Source of the DNA: Chlamydiales bacterium
GTDB taxonomy: Bacteria > Chlamydiota > Chlamydiia > Chlamydiales > JAJFMA01
Direction: 5' to 3'
DNA: 64,000 nt
NCBI GenBank assembly: GCA_030679955.1
Contig: JAUXSF010000009.1
Location: forward strand, 242,512-306,511
This document shows, piece after piece, positions 25,461 through 34,616 of the stretch; the first letter of the stretch is position 1; each line of letters starts with the position of its first letter. The translations under genes were made by a program, and so were the position numbers. The notes beneath the pieces were generated by a model that searched no databases, was not told the DNA's origin, and saw nothing but the letters and a program-made list of their open reading frames with translations.

Positions 25461-27467
25461 TTACGAACCTTCCCTGGATTTGCGTAGATCTTTTGGAACA
25501 ACGCGGTTCCAGTGGTTGACACCGTTATACAATAGGTGGACAGCATTATCAGTTAGAGGATATCCATTCAGATCAGTATCAAAAGCCAGCGGCTTTTCAA
25601 AATGATGCGAGTGTAGAACAACTGGGATACCATACATCCAGGAAATCAGCTTTGCATGGGCTAGTGAGCCCCATCCTTCTGGACCGTCGGCCTTTTGGCT
25701 TGTCAGGAATATATGCATATCCAATTCATTGTCATCACTAAACAGCGTAGACAGAACATCATCATTCAGTTCCAATAGACGCTGTTTATTTGTGACCATG
25801 AATTCAGCCAGGTCTTCACGAACGGTCATCATGTCCATGCCTGTACCGAATCCAATACCATGGTAGAAGCAATCGCCGTCATCTGGACATACTTGCAGAT
25901 CAAAATAAGGAGCTACCTTTTCGAAATAAAAGGCCTCCCCTGCGGCAATTTCACGATTTCTCTTAGCAGTCGCTAACTTCTCAGGCAAGCTAGCCAACGT
26001 GCCGGCCAATAGGTCGTCCTCATCCGCAACAGCAACAAGCTCGTCCAGAGTCTCAGTAACCTCGGCAGGACTTAACTTCTCCAGCAAAGTGAATAGGTTA
26101 AGTTTATCGCCAGGAGAAAGCTTTTGTAATGCTTCTGGAAGTGGGTTTACAGCGTAATATTCCTCCATTGTACTTACGAATGGCAAGCAAATCGAGTCGC
26201 TCAGGGAGCTTAAAAGCTGCTCCGATTCTTCCACAGATACTTGATTGGCAAACTCAGAGGCAGCAGCTAATCCCATGCTAGCGGCATGGCGGAAAAGAAA
26301 TAGGGCTTTCTCCTCATTGCCAGCCCGAATCTGCTCAAGACCTTCTAAGTACATCATTGGCGCATTATGCTCCGCTAGTTTAGCCCTTATCGCTGGCTGC
26401 TTAGAAGCTTCATAGGCATAATCCAAATCAAAACGAATCTCGTCCATGCGACCCTTTGTTAGAGTGCTAGGATCCCTTAGCAAAGACTTAAAGAGCGTGA
26501 TTTTTGCACTTAGCGCTGTTTTTTCGTCCTTATCCATCTCAGAGAAATCTCTTCGCAATACTTCCATCCTACCCAAAGTCTCCTCCACAGAGGCTCCATG
26601 CGCTATTAGCTCTTCGATTTGAAGACAGGCCATAGGCTTAACTCCCGCTTTTGCTAGTCTTTCGACCATATCCGGAAATTCATCATCTGAAATCTGATGG
26701 ATAGCAAACTCTAGCTGTAGACGGTTAGCGTTATTAAAATTCTTATCAGCTTTGAGAAGACTTCGCGAAAAAAATTCCATCGCCGATAACTCGATAGAGT
26801 CTTGATTACTAAGATCACGTAGAGCGGCACCTTTTGCAAAACAGCTGTGGGCGTTCTCGATGTCACCCGCTAGTAGCAACTTTTTACCTGTTGATAGCGC
26901 TAGATGTGCCTCATAAACTACAGCAGAAACCATTCCAGCTCCTCGCATGCGAGCAAAGAATGCTTGTCTAGAACTAACATCTTCAAGCTCGGGAAAGTTT
27001 GCAACCATCCACTGCTCATTGTCTGCGACGTCTTGGGGGGCTAACCGACTGTCAGTAAGCATAAGGAATAGATTTTCCAAAACGTCACGGTACTCTTCGG
27101 ATACGACGTCCATTTCCAACTCGGTTCCAAAGAACATTTCATGCAGCTTTTTATAAGCACTGTTATGAACAGCCTCTTTACCTTCTGAAATATTACCATT
27201 GCCGCCAAGCCAACCAGCAACCAACCCAATTCGTTGGTTTAAACGCTCGAAACGCACCGTTACGTTTTTTACTAGCTTAAGCAAAGACTCAACTTCGTGG
27301 ACTGTCTTCAACACGCATTGACGGATATCAGCAACCATCTGGTCGAAAATCTCGACCAAAGGGCTCTTCTCCACAACGTCTTCTTTTGCCGTAATGTTGA
27401 TCTTTTCGTCAGAAAGCGTCCAGCGCTGACCGTCTTGAATATTAGCGTAATTAGTTAAATCCATCAT
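25461..27467 (-). CDS. OTU-type cysteine protease, candidate secreted deubiquitinase
   Basis: 668 residues from the ATG at 27465-27467 (an in-frame TTG lies just before it; AAAGGG upstream). Residues 1-500 are mainly helical and unrecognised. The last 170 are an OTU-like domain: catalytic box CPDDGDCFYHGIGFG with Asp530 and Cys533, WGSLAHAKLISWMYGIPVVL in the middle and terminal VNHWNRVV with His652. OTU proteases cut ubiquitin chains. Bacteria without ubiquitin use them as host-directed effectors; chlamydial ChlaOTU is an example. No classical signal peptide, as expected for a type III substrate. It is next to another papain-like candidate (27584-30412). AT-rich flanks on both sides. Confidence 0.82.
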   Translation of the reverse strand: MMDLTNYANIQDGQRWTLSDEKINITAKEDVVEKSPLVEIFDQMVADIRQCVLKTVHEVESLLKLVKNVTVRFERLNQRIGLVAGWLGGNGNISEGKEAVHNSAYKKLHEMFFGTELEMDVVSEEYRDVLENLFLMLTDSRLAPQDVADNEQWMVANFPELEDVSSRQAFFARMRGAGMVSAVVYEAHLALSTGKKLLLAGDIENAHSCFAKGAALRDLSNQDSIELSAMEFFSRSLLKADKNFNNANRLQLEFAIHQISDDEFPDMVERLAKAGVKPMACLQIEELIAHGASVEETLGRMEVLRRDFSEMDKDEKTALSAKITLFKSLLRDPSTLTKGRMDEIRFDLDYAYEASKQPAIRAKLAEHNAPMMYLEGLEQIRAGNEEKALFLFRHAASMGLAAASEFANQVSVEESEQLLSSLSDSICLPFVSTMEEYYAVNPLPEALQKLSPGDKLNLFTLLEKLSPAEVTETLDELVAVADEDDLLAGTLASLPEKLATAKRNREIAAGEAFYFEKVAPYFDLQVCPDDGDCFYHGIGFGTGMDMMTVREDLAEFMVTNKQRLLELNDDVLSTLFSDDNELDMHIFLTSQKADGPEGWGSLAHAKLISWMYGIPVVLHSHHFEKPLAFDTDLNGYPLTDNAVHLLYNGVNHWNRVVPKDLRKSREGS

Positions 27468-27583
27468 CAACCCTTTTTATTAACTATTCTTATAAACTGA
27501 ATTACAATTATACTATAAAATTAATATATTATCAATAAGTATTTTAACTACTAATTATAGTAATGCAAATGTAATACATCTAG

Positions 27584-30412
27584 TTATACTCTGCGGGCAG
27601 CAGTTGCTTTTGGTTTGCTCAGTTGACGAAGCTGGTTGTAAACGTGGTGAATTCTCTTTTCATAGAGATTTAGTGTCATCAAGTTCGGCATACAGCTTTC
27701 GGGAACAATCGCAAAGTACATGCCTTCGTTAAACACATCATCAAGATCATCATGCACAGGATGGTGAGGTTTGTTTCCTTGGCTTATTAAATAGGAGCTG
27801 TTCGGCACTTGGAATGTCTTTTGCTGCTTTACCTGGGACTGCCTAGCATGTATGGCCTTAAGCTTCAAAAGCAGCACGTTTTTGAGTTGCTGAGTAATCG
27901 GCGAACCAGCAGCTTCAGCATTATCTCTATGCGCCTCAACTTCCCTATTCCAATCGTCGGAGTATCTGGCAATTAGTTCATCATCAGTCAGACGCCTACC
28001 TACAGCAGTCGTTACGTTAATGGCCACATTTCTATTTTTCTGATAGTCCTCAAAAATGATCTTACCATTGATCTTTTCCGCATAGATCCAATGGTTGCAA
28101 TCCCCGCTTAGAAAAGTTTGAAACTGTGATCCATCTGGATAAGCCGCCATCCGCTCAATAAGCTGTGGCCATTCGTACATTTTTCCACCATTTTCAGGCA
28201 GATCAGGCAATCCATCTTGAACAACTTTATACTTTACATCGCCATGCTGGCGATTACGCATTTCAACACCTTTTTCAAGCAACAAACGTATTCCCTCAAA
28301 TTGGAAATCACCCTCCACAGCTCGCATAAGGTTGGTTTCAAGGTCTTCGGACAGCTTTGTGCGTTTCTGCAAATCTTGAACATAGACAGGACAGAGCTGG
28401 CTCAATTTTCTTTCGCCGCTCGCACCAATTCCTAATGCTGAATTAAGAAAGATGTATTCTCCCTGAGCAGATGCGTCCGATCGGATACCAGCAGGCGCAA
28501 GCGTTTGCTGAACAAGCGTACTTACCTCAGAGGTAGATAAGTTAAAAATGGCTCCCAATGTACATAAGGCACAATTAGTCCACTCGTCTCCTTGCGTGCC
28601 AGTATTAATCACTTGCTTTTGTCTTTCATCACGTTGGCGTGTTAGAAATTGCTCTGAAGCAGACTGTACTGCAACTCTTTGCCACTTTTCCGCTTCGGCC
28701 TTTTTGATCTCTAGCTTAATAGGAAGTACGACCTTCTGTTTTACCGCCTCTCTATAGGCATTCATATCCTCTTTAATACATTTTGCTCTATCAAAGGCAA
28801 CTGACTTATCTTTGTTTAGCATCAAAATAAACTTTAAAAGATCGGGATAATCATCCCATTCAAACTGTGCTTTACCCACTAGGCTTGAAGGATCACAGAT
28901 TTCTTTTTTTATAGCCGTGAGGCTTTCACTAATCAGCTCTTCCAGAACCTGCACATGTACATGATCGTCATGCCCCACAAACTTCTGTGTAACAGTGGCC
29001 TGAGGGCTTAATCGTCTGACTTGCAACGTGTGTTCCAAGTTCTTAAAAACTTGCTTAACAACTTTAAGGGGCTGAGCCGCCTTAAGATTAACAGGAAGGT
29101 TAGGAAGCGTAGTTACAAACCCCAACAAACTTATTCCTTGAAAATCACTACAACCTCCACAACTGGTTTCATGAGCACATTCAGTAAAAACTATGCTTGG
29201 ATCGGCAATACCTATCTCTTGTCGATATCTGTTTTGATAGCTACCGGGTGTTAGACAAAGACTATGTGCCATTTTATATTTGTAGCCATAAGATCTGCTT
29301 AAGAGTCTTTCCTCTAACACATGCGCTATGACCTCTTTCTGCGTCACTCCAACTCTAAGCATACCAATTCGCACAGGTTCTGTTGGTAACCAATCCAAAT
29401 CATCCTGATCAACACCACGATTATCGAAGCTATCATAGAAGGCTACCGATCCTTTGCCAAAAAACATGTCAAAGGATCCGTACTTTTCGCTCATGCATTC
29501 TATAAGAAGCTCTGCGAAAACATCGCTCTCATACACGGCGCTTCTTAGAATTTCTAAAAATTTGCATATCTGTCGCTTGGAATCCTCCATTCTCTTGGTG
29601 CTTTTGCAATCCTGGTCAAAATCGGTACCTTTCTGCTTCGGCATCAATCTAACGCTTTTGATGCGGATCCCACCCTTAGAATTCCATATACCGGTTTCCT
29701 CAAACCTTGAATTGTTGGTCGCAAGTGCTTCGATCGCTTTATGAAGTTTTTGAAGCATGCGAAGCTCGGCCTTGGCACATTTCTTCACATGACGAAGGGT
29801 TATCTGCATGTCATATGAGTCAATATCCACATGGTCACATTCATGGATGATTGCGGCGACCTTTTCTAGGGCGTCCAGCCCATTTCTATGGCTAGAAGCT
29901 GTTCCCTCATAAGCATCGATAGCGTCTACGATGGGCTTCCCTTCCACCTGGCTATATTCTTTGGAAAGGAAAAATTCCTGTCTCGCCGTCGCAAAATCTT
30001 GATGGACTTGCTTTCGTTTTTCAATCCTTCTATCCACACTGTTCGACATCTTTTCTTCGATCTTGGACATGGTCTTGATTGCAAGCTTGGTCGCATCGGA
30101 CCTTACTTTTTTCGGCACCTCTGCACTTTTTCCTTTTGTCAGTATCAGAGGTGGAGCTGGAGGCACTGAGTGATTGATTTTCTGCTCTGCTGGCTCGCGG
30201 GTAAGGTCGGATGGAGCAAATAAGTTCTGAACGGATGCCATTCGCCTTCGCCACATAGAAGGATTTCGCAACCAAACTATGGCATGCCTAATATTTTCAT
30301 ATTTACTCCTGATAGGGTTCAAACGAGTCAGCCATGAACGCATGAGAGTCCTAGGCCTAAAGTCAAAACACCTTACCAATCCACGAGGAGAGAAATCTGG
30401 AGATACATTCAT
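27584..30412 (-). CDS. Very large papain-fold-like protein (candidate effector)
   Basis: 942 residues, no signal peptide. Residues 100-600 are rich in charged helices, possibly coiled coil (100-240, 560-600). A later segment has GDEWTNCALCTLGAIFNLST with Cys614, and about 160 residues on SGDCNHWIYAEKINGKIIFE followed by DYQKN, giving His774 and Asp789. This Cys, then His-hydrophobic, then Asp plus Gln order is typical of papain-like toxin peptidases or deamidases (Tox-PL type) and could be active. Residues 411-421 carry a Cys cluster (ECAHETSCGGC). Overall I do not recognise the protein; function as a host-targeted protease, deamidase or transglutaminase is inference. It lies just upstream of the OTU protease on the same strand, separated by 116 AT-rich bases. 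Confidence 0.7.
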   Translation of the reverse strand: MNVSPDFSPRGLVRCFDFRPRTLMRSWLTRLNPIRSKYENIRHAIVWLRNPSMWRRRMASVQNLFAPSDLTREPAEQKINHSVPPAPPLILTKGKSAEVPKKVRSDATKLAIKTMSKIEEKMSNSVDRRIEKRKQVHQDFATARQEFFLSKEYSQVEGKPIVDAIDAYEGTASSHRNGLDALEKVAAIIHECDHVDIDSYDMQITLRHVKKCAKAELRMLQKLHKAIEALATNNSRFEETGIWNSKGGIRIKSVRLMPKQKGTDFDQDCKSTKRMEDSKRQICKFLEILRSAVYESDVFAELLIECMSEKYGSFDMFFGKGSVAFYDSFDNRGVDQDDLDWLPTEPVRIGMLRVGVTQKEVIAHVLEERLLSRSYGYKYKMAHSLCLTPGSYQNRYRQEIGIADPSIVFTECAHETSCGGCSDFQGISLLGFVTTLPNLPVNLKAAQPLKVVKQVFKNLEHTLQVRRLSPQATVTQKFVGHDDHVHVQVLEELISESLTAIKKEICDPSSLVGKAQFEWDDYPDLLKFILMLNKDKSVAFDRAKCIKEDMNAYREAVKQKVVLPIKLEIKKAEAEKWQRVAVQSASEQFLTRQRDERQKQVINTGTQGDEWTNCALCTLGAIFNLSTSEVSTLVQQTLAPAGIRSDASAQGEYIFLNSALGIGASGERKLSQLCPVYVQDLQKRTKLSEDLETNLMRAVEGDFQFEGIRLLLEKGVEMRNRQHGDVKYKVVQDGLPDLPENGGKMYEWPQLIERMAAYPDGSQFQTFLSGDCNHWIYAEKINGKIIFEDYQKNRNVAINVTTAVGRRLTDDELIARYSDDWNREVEAHRDNAEAAGSPITQQLKNVLLLKLKAIHARQSQVKQQKTFQVPNSSYLISQGNKPHHPVHDDLDDVFNEGMYFAIVPESCMPNLMTLNLYEKRIHHVYNQLRQLSKPKATAARRV

Positions 30413-30693
30413 GATATTAACAACATGCTAGTTTATTAAAAAACGTATTATATAGCATAACTTAATAAATTAAAATATTAATATTCGTTATTTACTATAA
30501 CTACGTCTCGTTGATTGAGAACTCGGCTGCTTTTGTGCATAAACCCAGGTCGAAGATGCATTGATATATTTAAGAGTGTTCTGCAGCTAATCGCGAAGCG
30601 ATTGAAGCATGTAGAAAGTCATCCAAACCAGCACAAAGGAAATGCGCGATACATTTTTTTGATTCAAAGCTGTTACGCGCATTTTTTAAGAGA
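30413..30693. other. Gene-free stretch between effector gene and omcB
   Basis: AT-rich upstream region of the papain-like gene (30413-30500) followed by a segment without convincing coding. A small hairpin AATCGC-GAA-GCGATT lies at about 30588-30602. The short plus-strand frame here runs into the omcB terminator and is not credible as a gene. Confidence 0.5.
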
Positions 30694-30732
30694 CAAAAAA
30701 AAAAGCAAGCTGGGTTTTAAGACCCAGCTTGC
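30694..30732 (-). terminator. Rho-independent terminator of omcB
   Basis: On the minus strand GCAAGCTGGGT pairs with ACCCAGCTTGC around a TTTAAG-type loop and is followed by ten T. It lies 33 bases after the omcB stop. Strong, textbook shape, as expected for a highly expressed late gene. Confidence 0.92.
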
Positions 30733-30764
30733 CCTTTAGAAAGGCGCTTTGCAGCGTTACTTCC

Positions 30765-32303
30765 TTAGTTCACAATTGTGCTTTCTTCTTGCACAATAGG
30801 TGTCGTAATCGAATCAGACATCACTTCGACTTTAACACGAGCGTCGCCTCTTTCTTTTGCTCTTGCGTCGATACGCCATTCAGCACGCTGACGGGCACCG
30901 AGAGTGAAAGGAGCGAGGGTCACAGTTTGACCGGATACCTGTGACGATGTTGTGCCGACCGCGCTGAGAGGTACGATTTCTCTTGGGAAACGTACAGTAA
31001 CGCGGACGTTTTCGTCTGGCTCTGAACCTGTGTTGGTGACGTTAATTACGTAGCTTGTATTTTCGCCTACGCAAATTGGGTCTTCCATGTCAGTGATGCA
31101 GACGTGCAGGCCAGGTGTACCCTTCCAGCGGGTGCACGCTTCAGCGCAGCAGCATGATCCTTGAGCATTGGATGCTTGAACACGGTTGCAGTAGTAGCCA
31201 GGTGTGCATGTGGTTAGAGTGATTCCTAGGGAAGTATCTTCACCAGGCTTCAGCTCGTCAATTTTCCACACAGCACGGTTGTTGCAAATGTTAGCGCCAT
31301 CAGCAGCTACGATGGAGGTGCCATTAGGAGCGACATCTGTAACACAGAGATCGGTCAATGGGCGGTCACCAATGTTGGTTACAACGATGTTGTAATCAGC
31401 ATTTTGTCCAATACGTACTTCTTTTGGTCCTTCTTTATGGATCTCACAGCAGTACTTGCAAACAACGCATGTGCATTCGCACTGAACTTGGTCTGCGTTG
31501 CAAGCAGATACGATAGCTGTGTTGGTAACTTTACCACGACGGCAAGCTGTAGCATTGACTCGTAGAGTCTTGCTAGCACCAGGTGCCAAATCACCAACCT
31601 TAAAGGTCAATGTATTCATGCCACTTTGGTGTTCTAGGCCTTCTGGTAGGTTATCGATCACACGTACGTCGTACGCTGTGCAGCTACCTTTGTTGCCGAC
31701 GGTGATGCAGTACTGCAGGTCATCGCCAGGGCAAGCTTCTTCTGGTCCACAGCAGTGGCAGCAAAGCACGGGCTTAGCACAAACGATTGTGCAGAAAGCA
31801 ACGGGCGTTGCAGAGACGCAGAAGCATGCTTCGAGGCAGCCTTCGCGTTCGCAGCGTAAGCATACTCGTAGCCTTTCGCAGCAGCCAGCTTTAATATGGC
31901 CGAAGGTCCAGGTTAGCTTAGCGCCATCAACAAATGCTGCTGGATCGCTCTTCACAAAGTTCACGCCTTCAGGCAATGATGTGCTTAGTGTTACATCACA
32001 TACGTCACGATGTGCTTGCACATCGATATCCATGCAATATTGGTCGCCAAGCAAACAAATGTTTGGTTGGTGAGCGATGACTTGTACGCCATCACATGTA
32101 ATGTTACTCGCTATCGTGCGTCCGCCACGGGGACCACACTGATTTCCTTCTGAGCATACGGGCTCGCAGCTAGGCGTAGAGTATTGAGAAGCATCGTTGT
32201 AGCAGCAGTCTGAACCACCACCACCGAAGCCACACCCAACCCCGCATAGAGCTGTTGCACAGAGGAAGAGTAGCGAGGTTATAACTCCCAGTTTTTTCCT
32301 CAT
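30765..32303 (-). CDS. omcB: Large cysteine-rich outer membrane complex protein OmcB
   Basis: 512 residues from the ATG at 32301-32303 (AAAGGAG upstream; the frame continues one codon to a TTG). A signal sequence (about 1-22) is followed by CGVGCGFGGGGSDCCYND, then dozens of Cys. Repeated DUF11-type beta-sandwich units are visible (YCITVGNKGSCTAYDVRVID, YNIVVTNIGDRPLTDLCVTD, YVINVTNTGSEPDENVRVTV). The C-terminal domain is strongly conserved with chlamydial OmcB (GLHVCITDMEDPICVGEN and LGARQRAEWRIDARAKERGD). OmcB cross-links by disulfides in the envelope of the infectious elementary body, replacing peptidoglycan strength, and in Chlamydia helps adhesion. The omcA-like genes lie upstream on the same strand, as in Chlamydia. 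Usually late-expressed. Confidence 0.96.
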   Translation of the reverse strand: MRKKLGVITSLLFLCATALCGVGCGFGGGGSDCCYNDASQYSTPSCEPVCSEGNQCGPRGGRTIASNITCDGVQVIAHQPNICLLGDQYCMDIDVQAHRDVCDVTLSTSLPEGVNFVKSDPAAFVDGAKLTWTFGHIKAGCCERLRVCLRCEREGCLEACFCVSATPVAFCTIVCAKPVLCCHCCGPEEACPGDDLQYCITVGNKGSCTAYDVRVIDNLPEGLEHQSGMNTLTFKVGDLAPGASKTLRVNATACRRGKVTNTAIVSACNADQVQCECTCVVCKYCCEIHKEGPKEVRIGQNADYNIVVTNIGDRPLTDLCVTDVAPNGTSIVAADGANICNNRAVWKIDELKPGEDTSLGITLTTCTPGYYCNRVQASNAQGSCCCAEACTRWKGTPGLHVCITDMEDPICVGENTSYVINVTNTGSEPDENVRVTVRFPREIVPLSAVGTTSSQVSGQTVTLAPFTLGARQRAEWRIDARAKERGDARVKVEVMSDSITTPIVQEESTIVN

Positions 32304-32428
32304 CAAGGTTCTCCTTTATTGTTTAACGTCTAACAGATCTGTTTTGCTTATGATCTGCGAGTCGCTTTAATCATATATCGTCTGTACCTGGCAACTAGTC
32401 CTAAGTGGGGTACAAACAACTATCGTTT

Positions 32429-32692
32429 TTAGTAACGCAGACGATAAGCGGTAGGATTGCAGTAATCCCAAGGCTGATCTCCACACCAAGCGGGCTGTGG
32501 GCAGCAGTTGCAGCCATTGTTGTAATCGCAGCAGGTATTTTGAGCACGGCAGCAACGCTGAGGGCACGGGTCGCAGCAGTTATCTCCACCCCAGCCATTG
32601 CCAAACCCGCACCAGTTGCCACAGCTTGTTAGAGCAAAAGCAGCTAGGGCAAGGGTCACGCTTGTGGCGAGAGACCTTAGTGACTTTGTCAT
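32429..32692 (-). CDS. OmcA-like small cysteine-rich lipoprotein
   Basis: 87 residues. It has a signal peptide with a lipobox FALTSC (Cys24), so the mature protein is a lipoprotein of 64 residues, followed by many Cys in pairs (NCCDPCPQRCC, NTCCDYNNGCNCCPQP). OmcA of Chlamydia is a small Cys-rich lipoprotein cotranscribed with omcB; here the gene is upstream of omcB in the same orientation, with a 125-base gap. AAGGAG precedes the ATG. Expected place: outer membrane, periplasmic face, disulfide-linked with OmcB. Confidence 0.85.
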   Translation of the reverse strand: MTKSLRSLATSVTLALAAFALTSCGNWCGFGNGWGGDNCCDPCPQRCCRAQNTCCDYNNGCNCCPQPAWCGDQPWDYCNPTAYRLRY

Positions 32693-32762
32693 CGAATGAC
32701 TCCTTATATTTCTTAACTTCTCTAGTACTGTCTTTTATTCGAGGTTTTTCACTCTAGTGCAT

Positions 32763-32864
32763 CACCGGGGTTGACCGGGGTTGAAGTGATGTCCTTGTAT
32801 AAAACTAGGGCGAGGAAGGACCTAAGTCCTTCCTACACCCGTGGGCAGCGGCAAAACCGCTGCC
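32763..32864. other. Direct repeat and two hairpins between the OmcA-like genes
   Basis: ACCGGGGTTG occurs twice in tandem at about 32763-32783. Then AGGAAGGAC-CTAA-GTCCTTCCT (32813-32834) and GGCAGCGG-CAAAA-CCGCTGCC (32844-32864) form two perfect hairpins immediately after the stop of the second OmcA-like gene. No T-tract follows, so they may stabilise the 3' end or attenuate read-through. Confidence 0.7.
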
Positions 32865-32871
32865 TAAACCA

Positions 32872-33102
32872 TTAGTACTGGCAGCAGCCATTGTAGTCGC
32901 AGCTAGGTGCTGGGCAGCAAGGCTTTGGGCAGCATGGCTTAGGACAGCATGGTCTTGGGCAGCAAGGCTTAGGACAGCAACGAGGCTTGCAGCAAGGTTC
33001 GCAGCAAGGATCGCAGCAGCCGTTACCCCATCCACCAAATCCGCAGCTTGTCAAGGCCATAGCAACGGCGGCCATTGTGAAAACTGAAGCAAACTTCTTC
33101 AT
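32872..33102 (-). CDS. Second OmcA-like cysteine-rich lipoprotein with CCxPCC repeats
   Basis: 76 residues from the ATG at 33100-33102 (CAGGAG upstream; the frame is open to 33141 but without a ribosome site). Signal peptide with lipobox MALTSC, then GFGGWGNGCCDPCCEPCCK and a run of CCP(K/R)P units to the end. About one third of the mature residues are Cys. Paralogue of the preceding small lipoprotein by leader and GNGCCDPC start. The Cys-Pro repeat array is unlike classical OmcA and would make a very dense disulfide or metal-binding tail. Confidence 0.82.
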   Translation of the reverse strand: MKKFASVFTMAAVAMALTSCGFGGWGNGCCDPCCEPCCKPRCCPKPCCPRPCCPKPCCPKPCCPAPSCDYNGCCQY

Positions 33103-33647
33103 GTTAGACTCCTGTTTTGGTTTGGGTTCAACCTGGGTCAACAGTCTCGAGTTATCGATTTGTCAACCTGTCAATTGTTACATTCACATGCAGGTTATTC
33201 TCCCGCACTAGACCAACTCAGCCTAGAACCCTGTTACGGGACCGCGGGTTTCCTCCCCTTCTGCTTAGGCTGCACGCACCCTTGTGGGCAAAATGCACCA
33301 TAACAAAAAAGGATTTACCTCTTGTAGATACTCCCAAAGAATTAATTGTTCCATGGAATTTTCAACTTTTCTCAAACTTTTTTTTGCATATTGCTATAAT
33401 ATGTTAATTTTTAACTGCTTATGCCATAAAAAATGTAGCAAATCTATGCACAACAATGCGTTATTAATGGCAAAAATATGGCAAAAGCAAACTTTAACTT
33501 GTCATTTTTTTAGATATCCCGTGGAGCCATTGTAGAGGCACTCGACGGCCCACGGATAGCTTTTAAAGGCATTAGTAGAAAATGCCATACAATGAGCAAT
33601 TTGAATGGCAAAAACTTACCATTTTGCCATTTCCAACGTTTTTTTTT
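33103..33647. other. Gene-free region with repeated ATGGCAAAA motif
   Basis: No credible gene. It contains the upstream region of the second OmcA-like gene and several copies of AATGGCAAAA (about 33466, 33604) with its complement TTTTGCCATT at 33622-33631, giving a perfect 10-base stem with an 8-base loop at 33604-33631. A second imperfect hairpin joins TATCCCGTGG (about 33513) and CCCACGGATA (about 33550). A structured RNA cannot be excluded. Confidence 0.45.
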
Positions 33648-33745
33648 AAACGCAAAGACGCAAAGTCGATAAGAAGCAAAGACGAAATTTCAGGATTTAA
33701 TATCCTTATCTCTCTGCCTCTTCGCGCCTCAGCGCCTTTGCGTTT
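33648..33745. repeat. Family A inverted repeat downstream of nadK
   Basis: Left arm AAACGCAAAGACGCAAAGTC (from 33648) and right arm ending GCGCCTCAGCGCCTTTGCGTTT (to 33745) are imperfect reverse complements with a loop rich in AT. It follows the nadK stop by 20 bases and may end that operon. Confidence 0.7.
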
Positions 33746-33765
33746 ATAAAAAGTCTAAGGAATCA

Positions 33766-34611
33766 TTAAGTACGGAGTTTGCCAGTCCAACCGAGCTTGG
33801 TGCGCAGGGTAGAGAAATAGTCATGCCGATCAAGGCTAATCAGCGGGAAAAAGCGCTTGCTAGGGCGGATGTAGAAGACTTCGCCGGTACGGATACTATA
33901 GCGGGAAATGCCATCAAAGGTAATTTCCACAGGATCGTGCTCGCTCAAGTGTTGGATCTGGATTTCTTTTTGCGGCATGAGAACGATAGGTCGGTTAGAA
34001 ACGGTATGCGGGCAAATGGGCGTGATGACCATAGAATTGAGCTCGGGAGTCAGGATAGGCCCGCCAGCCGCCAAGGAATAGGCCGTAGAACCACTAGGGG
34101 TGGCGACAATAACACCATCAGCCGAAAAGGTGTTTAAATAAATGCCATCAACATGAACACCGAGGTCGACCAAGCTGGGGTTTTGTGCGCGATGAAAAAC
34201 CATTTCATTAATGGCAAAGCAAGTTTCCCCTTTTACTGTTTCGCCTTCCATAATCATGCGTTTCTGGATGCGATAGCGGCCATCAATGAGATCTTGTAAG
34301 CTTGGATAGATATCCGATACGGGAACGTCGGCAAGGAAACCCAGGCTGCCCATGTTAATGCCAATGATCGGCACTTCTAGCAGGCTATGACGATGAATCA
34401 AGCGAAGGATAGTGCCATCACCACCTAACGAGATGAGAAATGAAATTTCTTTTGGGTCGACACTAGAGAGCGGCTGCAAATTTAGCTCTTCCGCTTCCGC
34501 ATCTTCGACCACGACGGTAATGCCACGGCTAGCCAAGTATTCGCGAATGCCAATGGCTATATTTTTGGTCTGAGGCTTTCTGGTATTCGGAAACAGGGCA
34601 ACAATCATCAT
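33766..34611 (-). CDS. nadK: NAD kinase
   Basis: 281 residues. The ATP-NAD kinase motif is SLGGDGTILRLIHR, with INMGSLGFLADV after it, the NE pair in AINEMVFHRA, and the second signature FSADGVIVATPSGSTAYSLAAGGPIL. It phosphorylates NAD to NADP. It starts 5 bases after the dxs stop with AAGGAG ahead of a double ATG, and is the last gene of the xseA-xseB-dxs-nadK operon. Confidence 0.96.
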   Translation of the reverse strand: MMIVALFPNTRKPQTKNIAIGIREYLASRGITVVVEDAEAEELNLQPLSSVDPKEISFLISLGGDGTILRLIHRHSLLEVPIIGINMGSLGFLADVPVSDIYPSLQDLIDGRYRIQKRMIMEGETVKGETCFAINEMVFHRAQNPSLVDLGVHVDGIYLNTFSADGVIVATPSGSTAYSLAAGGPILTPELNSMVITPICPHTVSNRPIVLMPQKEIQIQHLSEHDPVEITFDGISRYSIRTGEVFYIRPSKRFFPLISLDRHDYFSTLRTKLGWTGKLRT

Positions 34612-34616
34612 ACTCC

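Noticed and set aside
30515..30739. 74-codon frame before omcB's end
   Set aside because: Runs through the rho-independent terminator of omcB.
31498..32073. 191-codon open frame opposite omcB
   Set aside because: Lies fully inside the strongly supported omcB gene; no ribosome site and composition fits an antisense shadow of Cys-rich codons.
32880..33010. Short regularly spaced repeats resembling an array
   Set aside because: They are the codons of the CCxPCC repeats of a lipoprotein, not a CRISPR array; no unique spacers.
33284..33535. 83-codon frame in the nadK upstream gap
   Set aside because: No ribosome site, odd Cys/Phe-rich AT-driven composition, spans repeated motifs; not credible.
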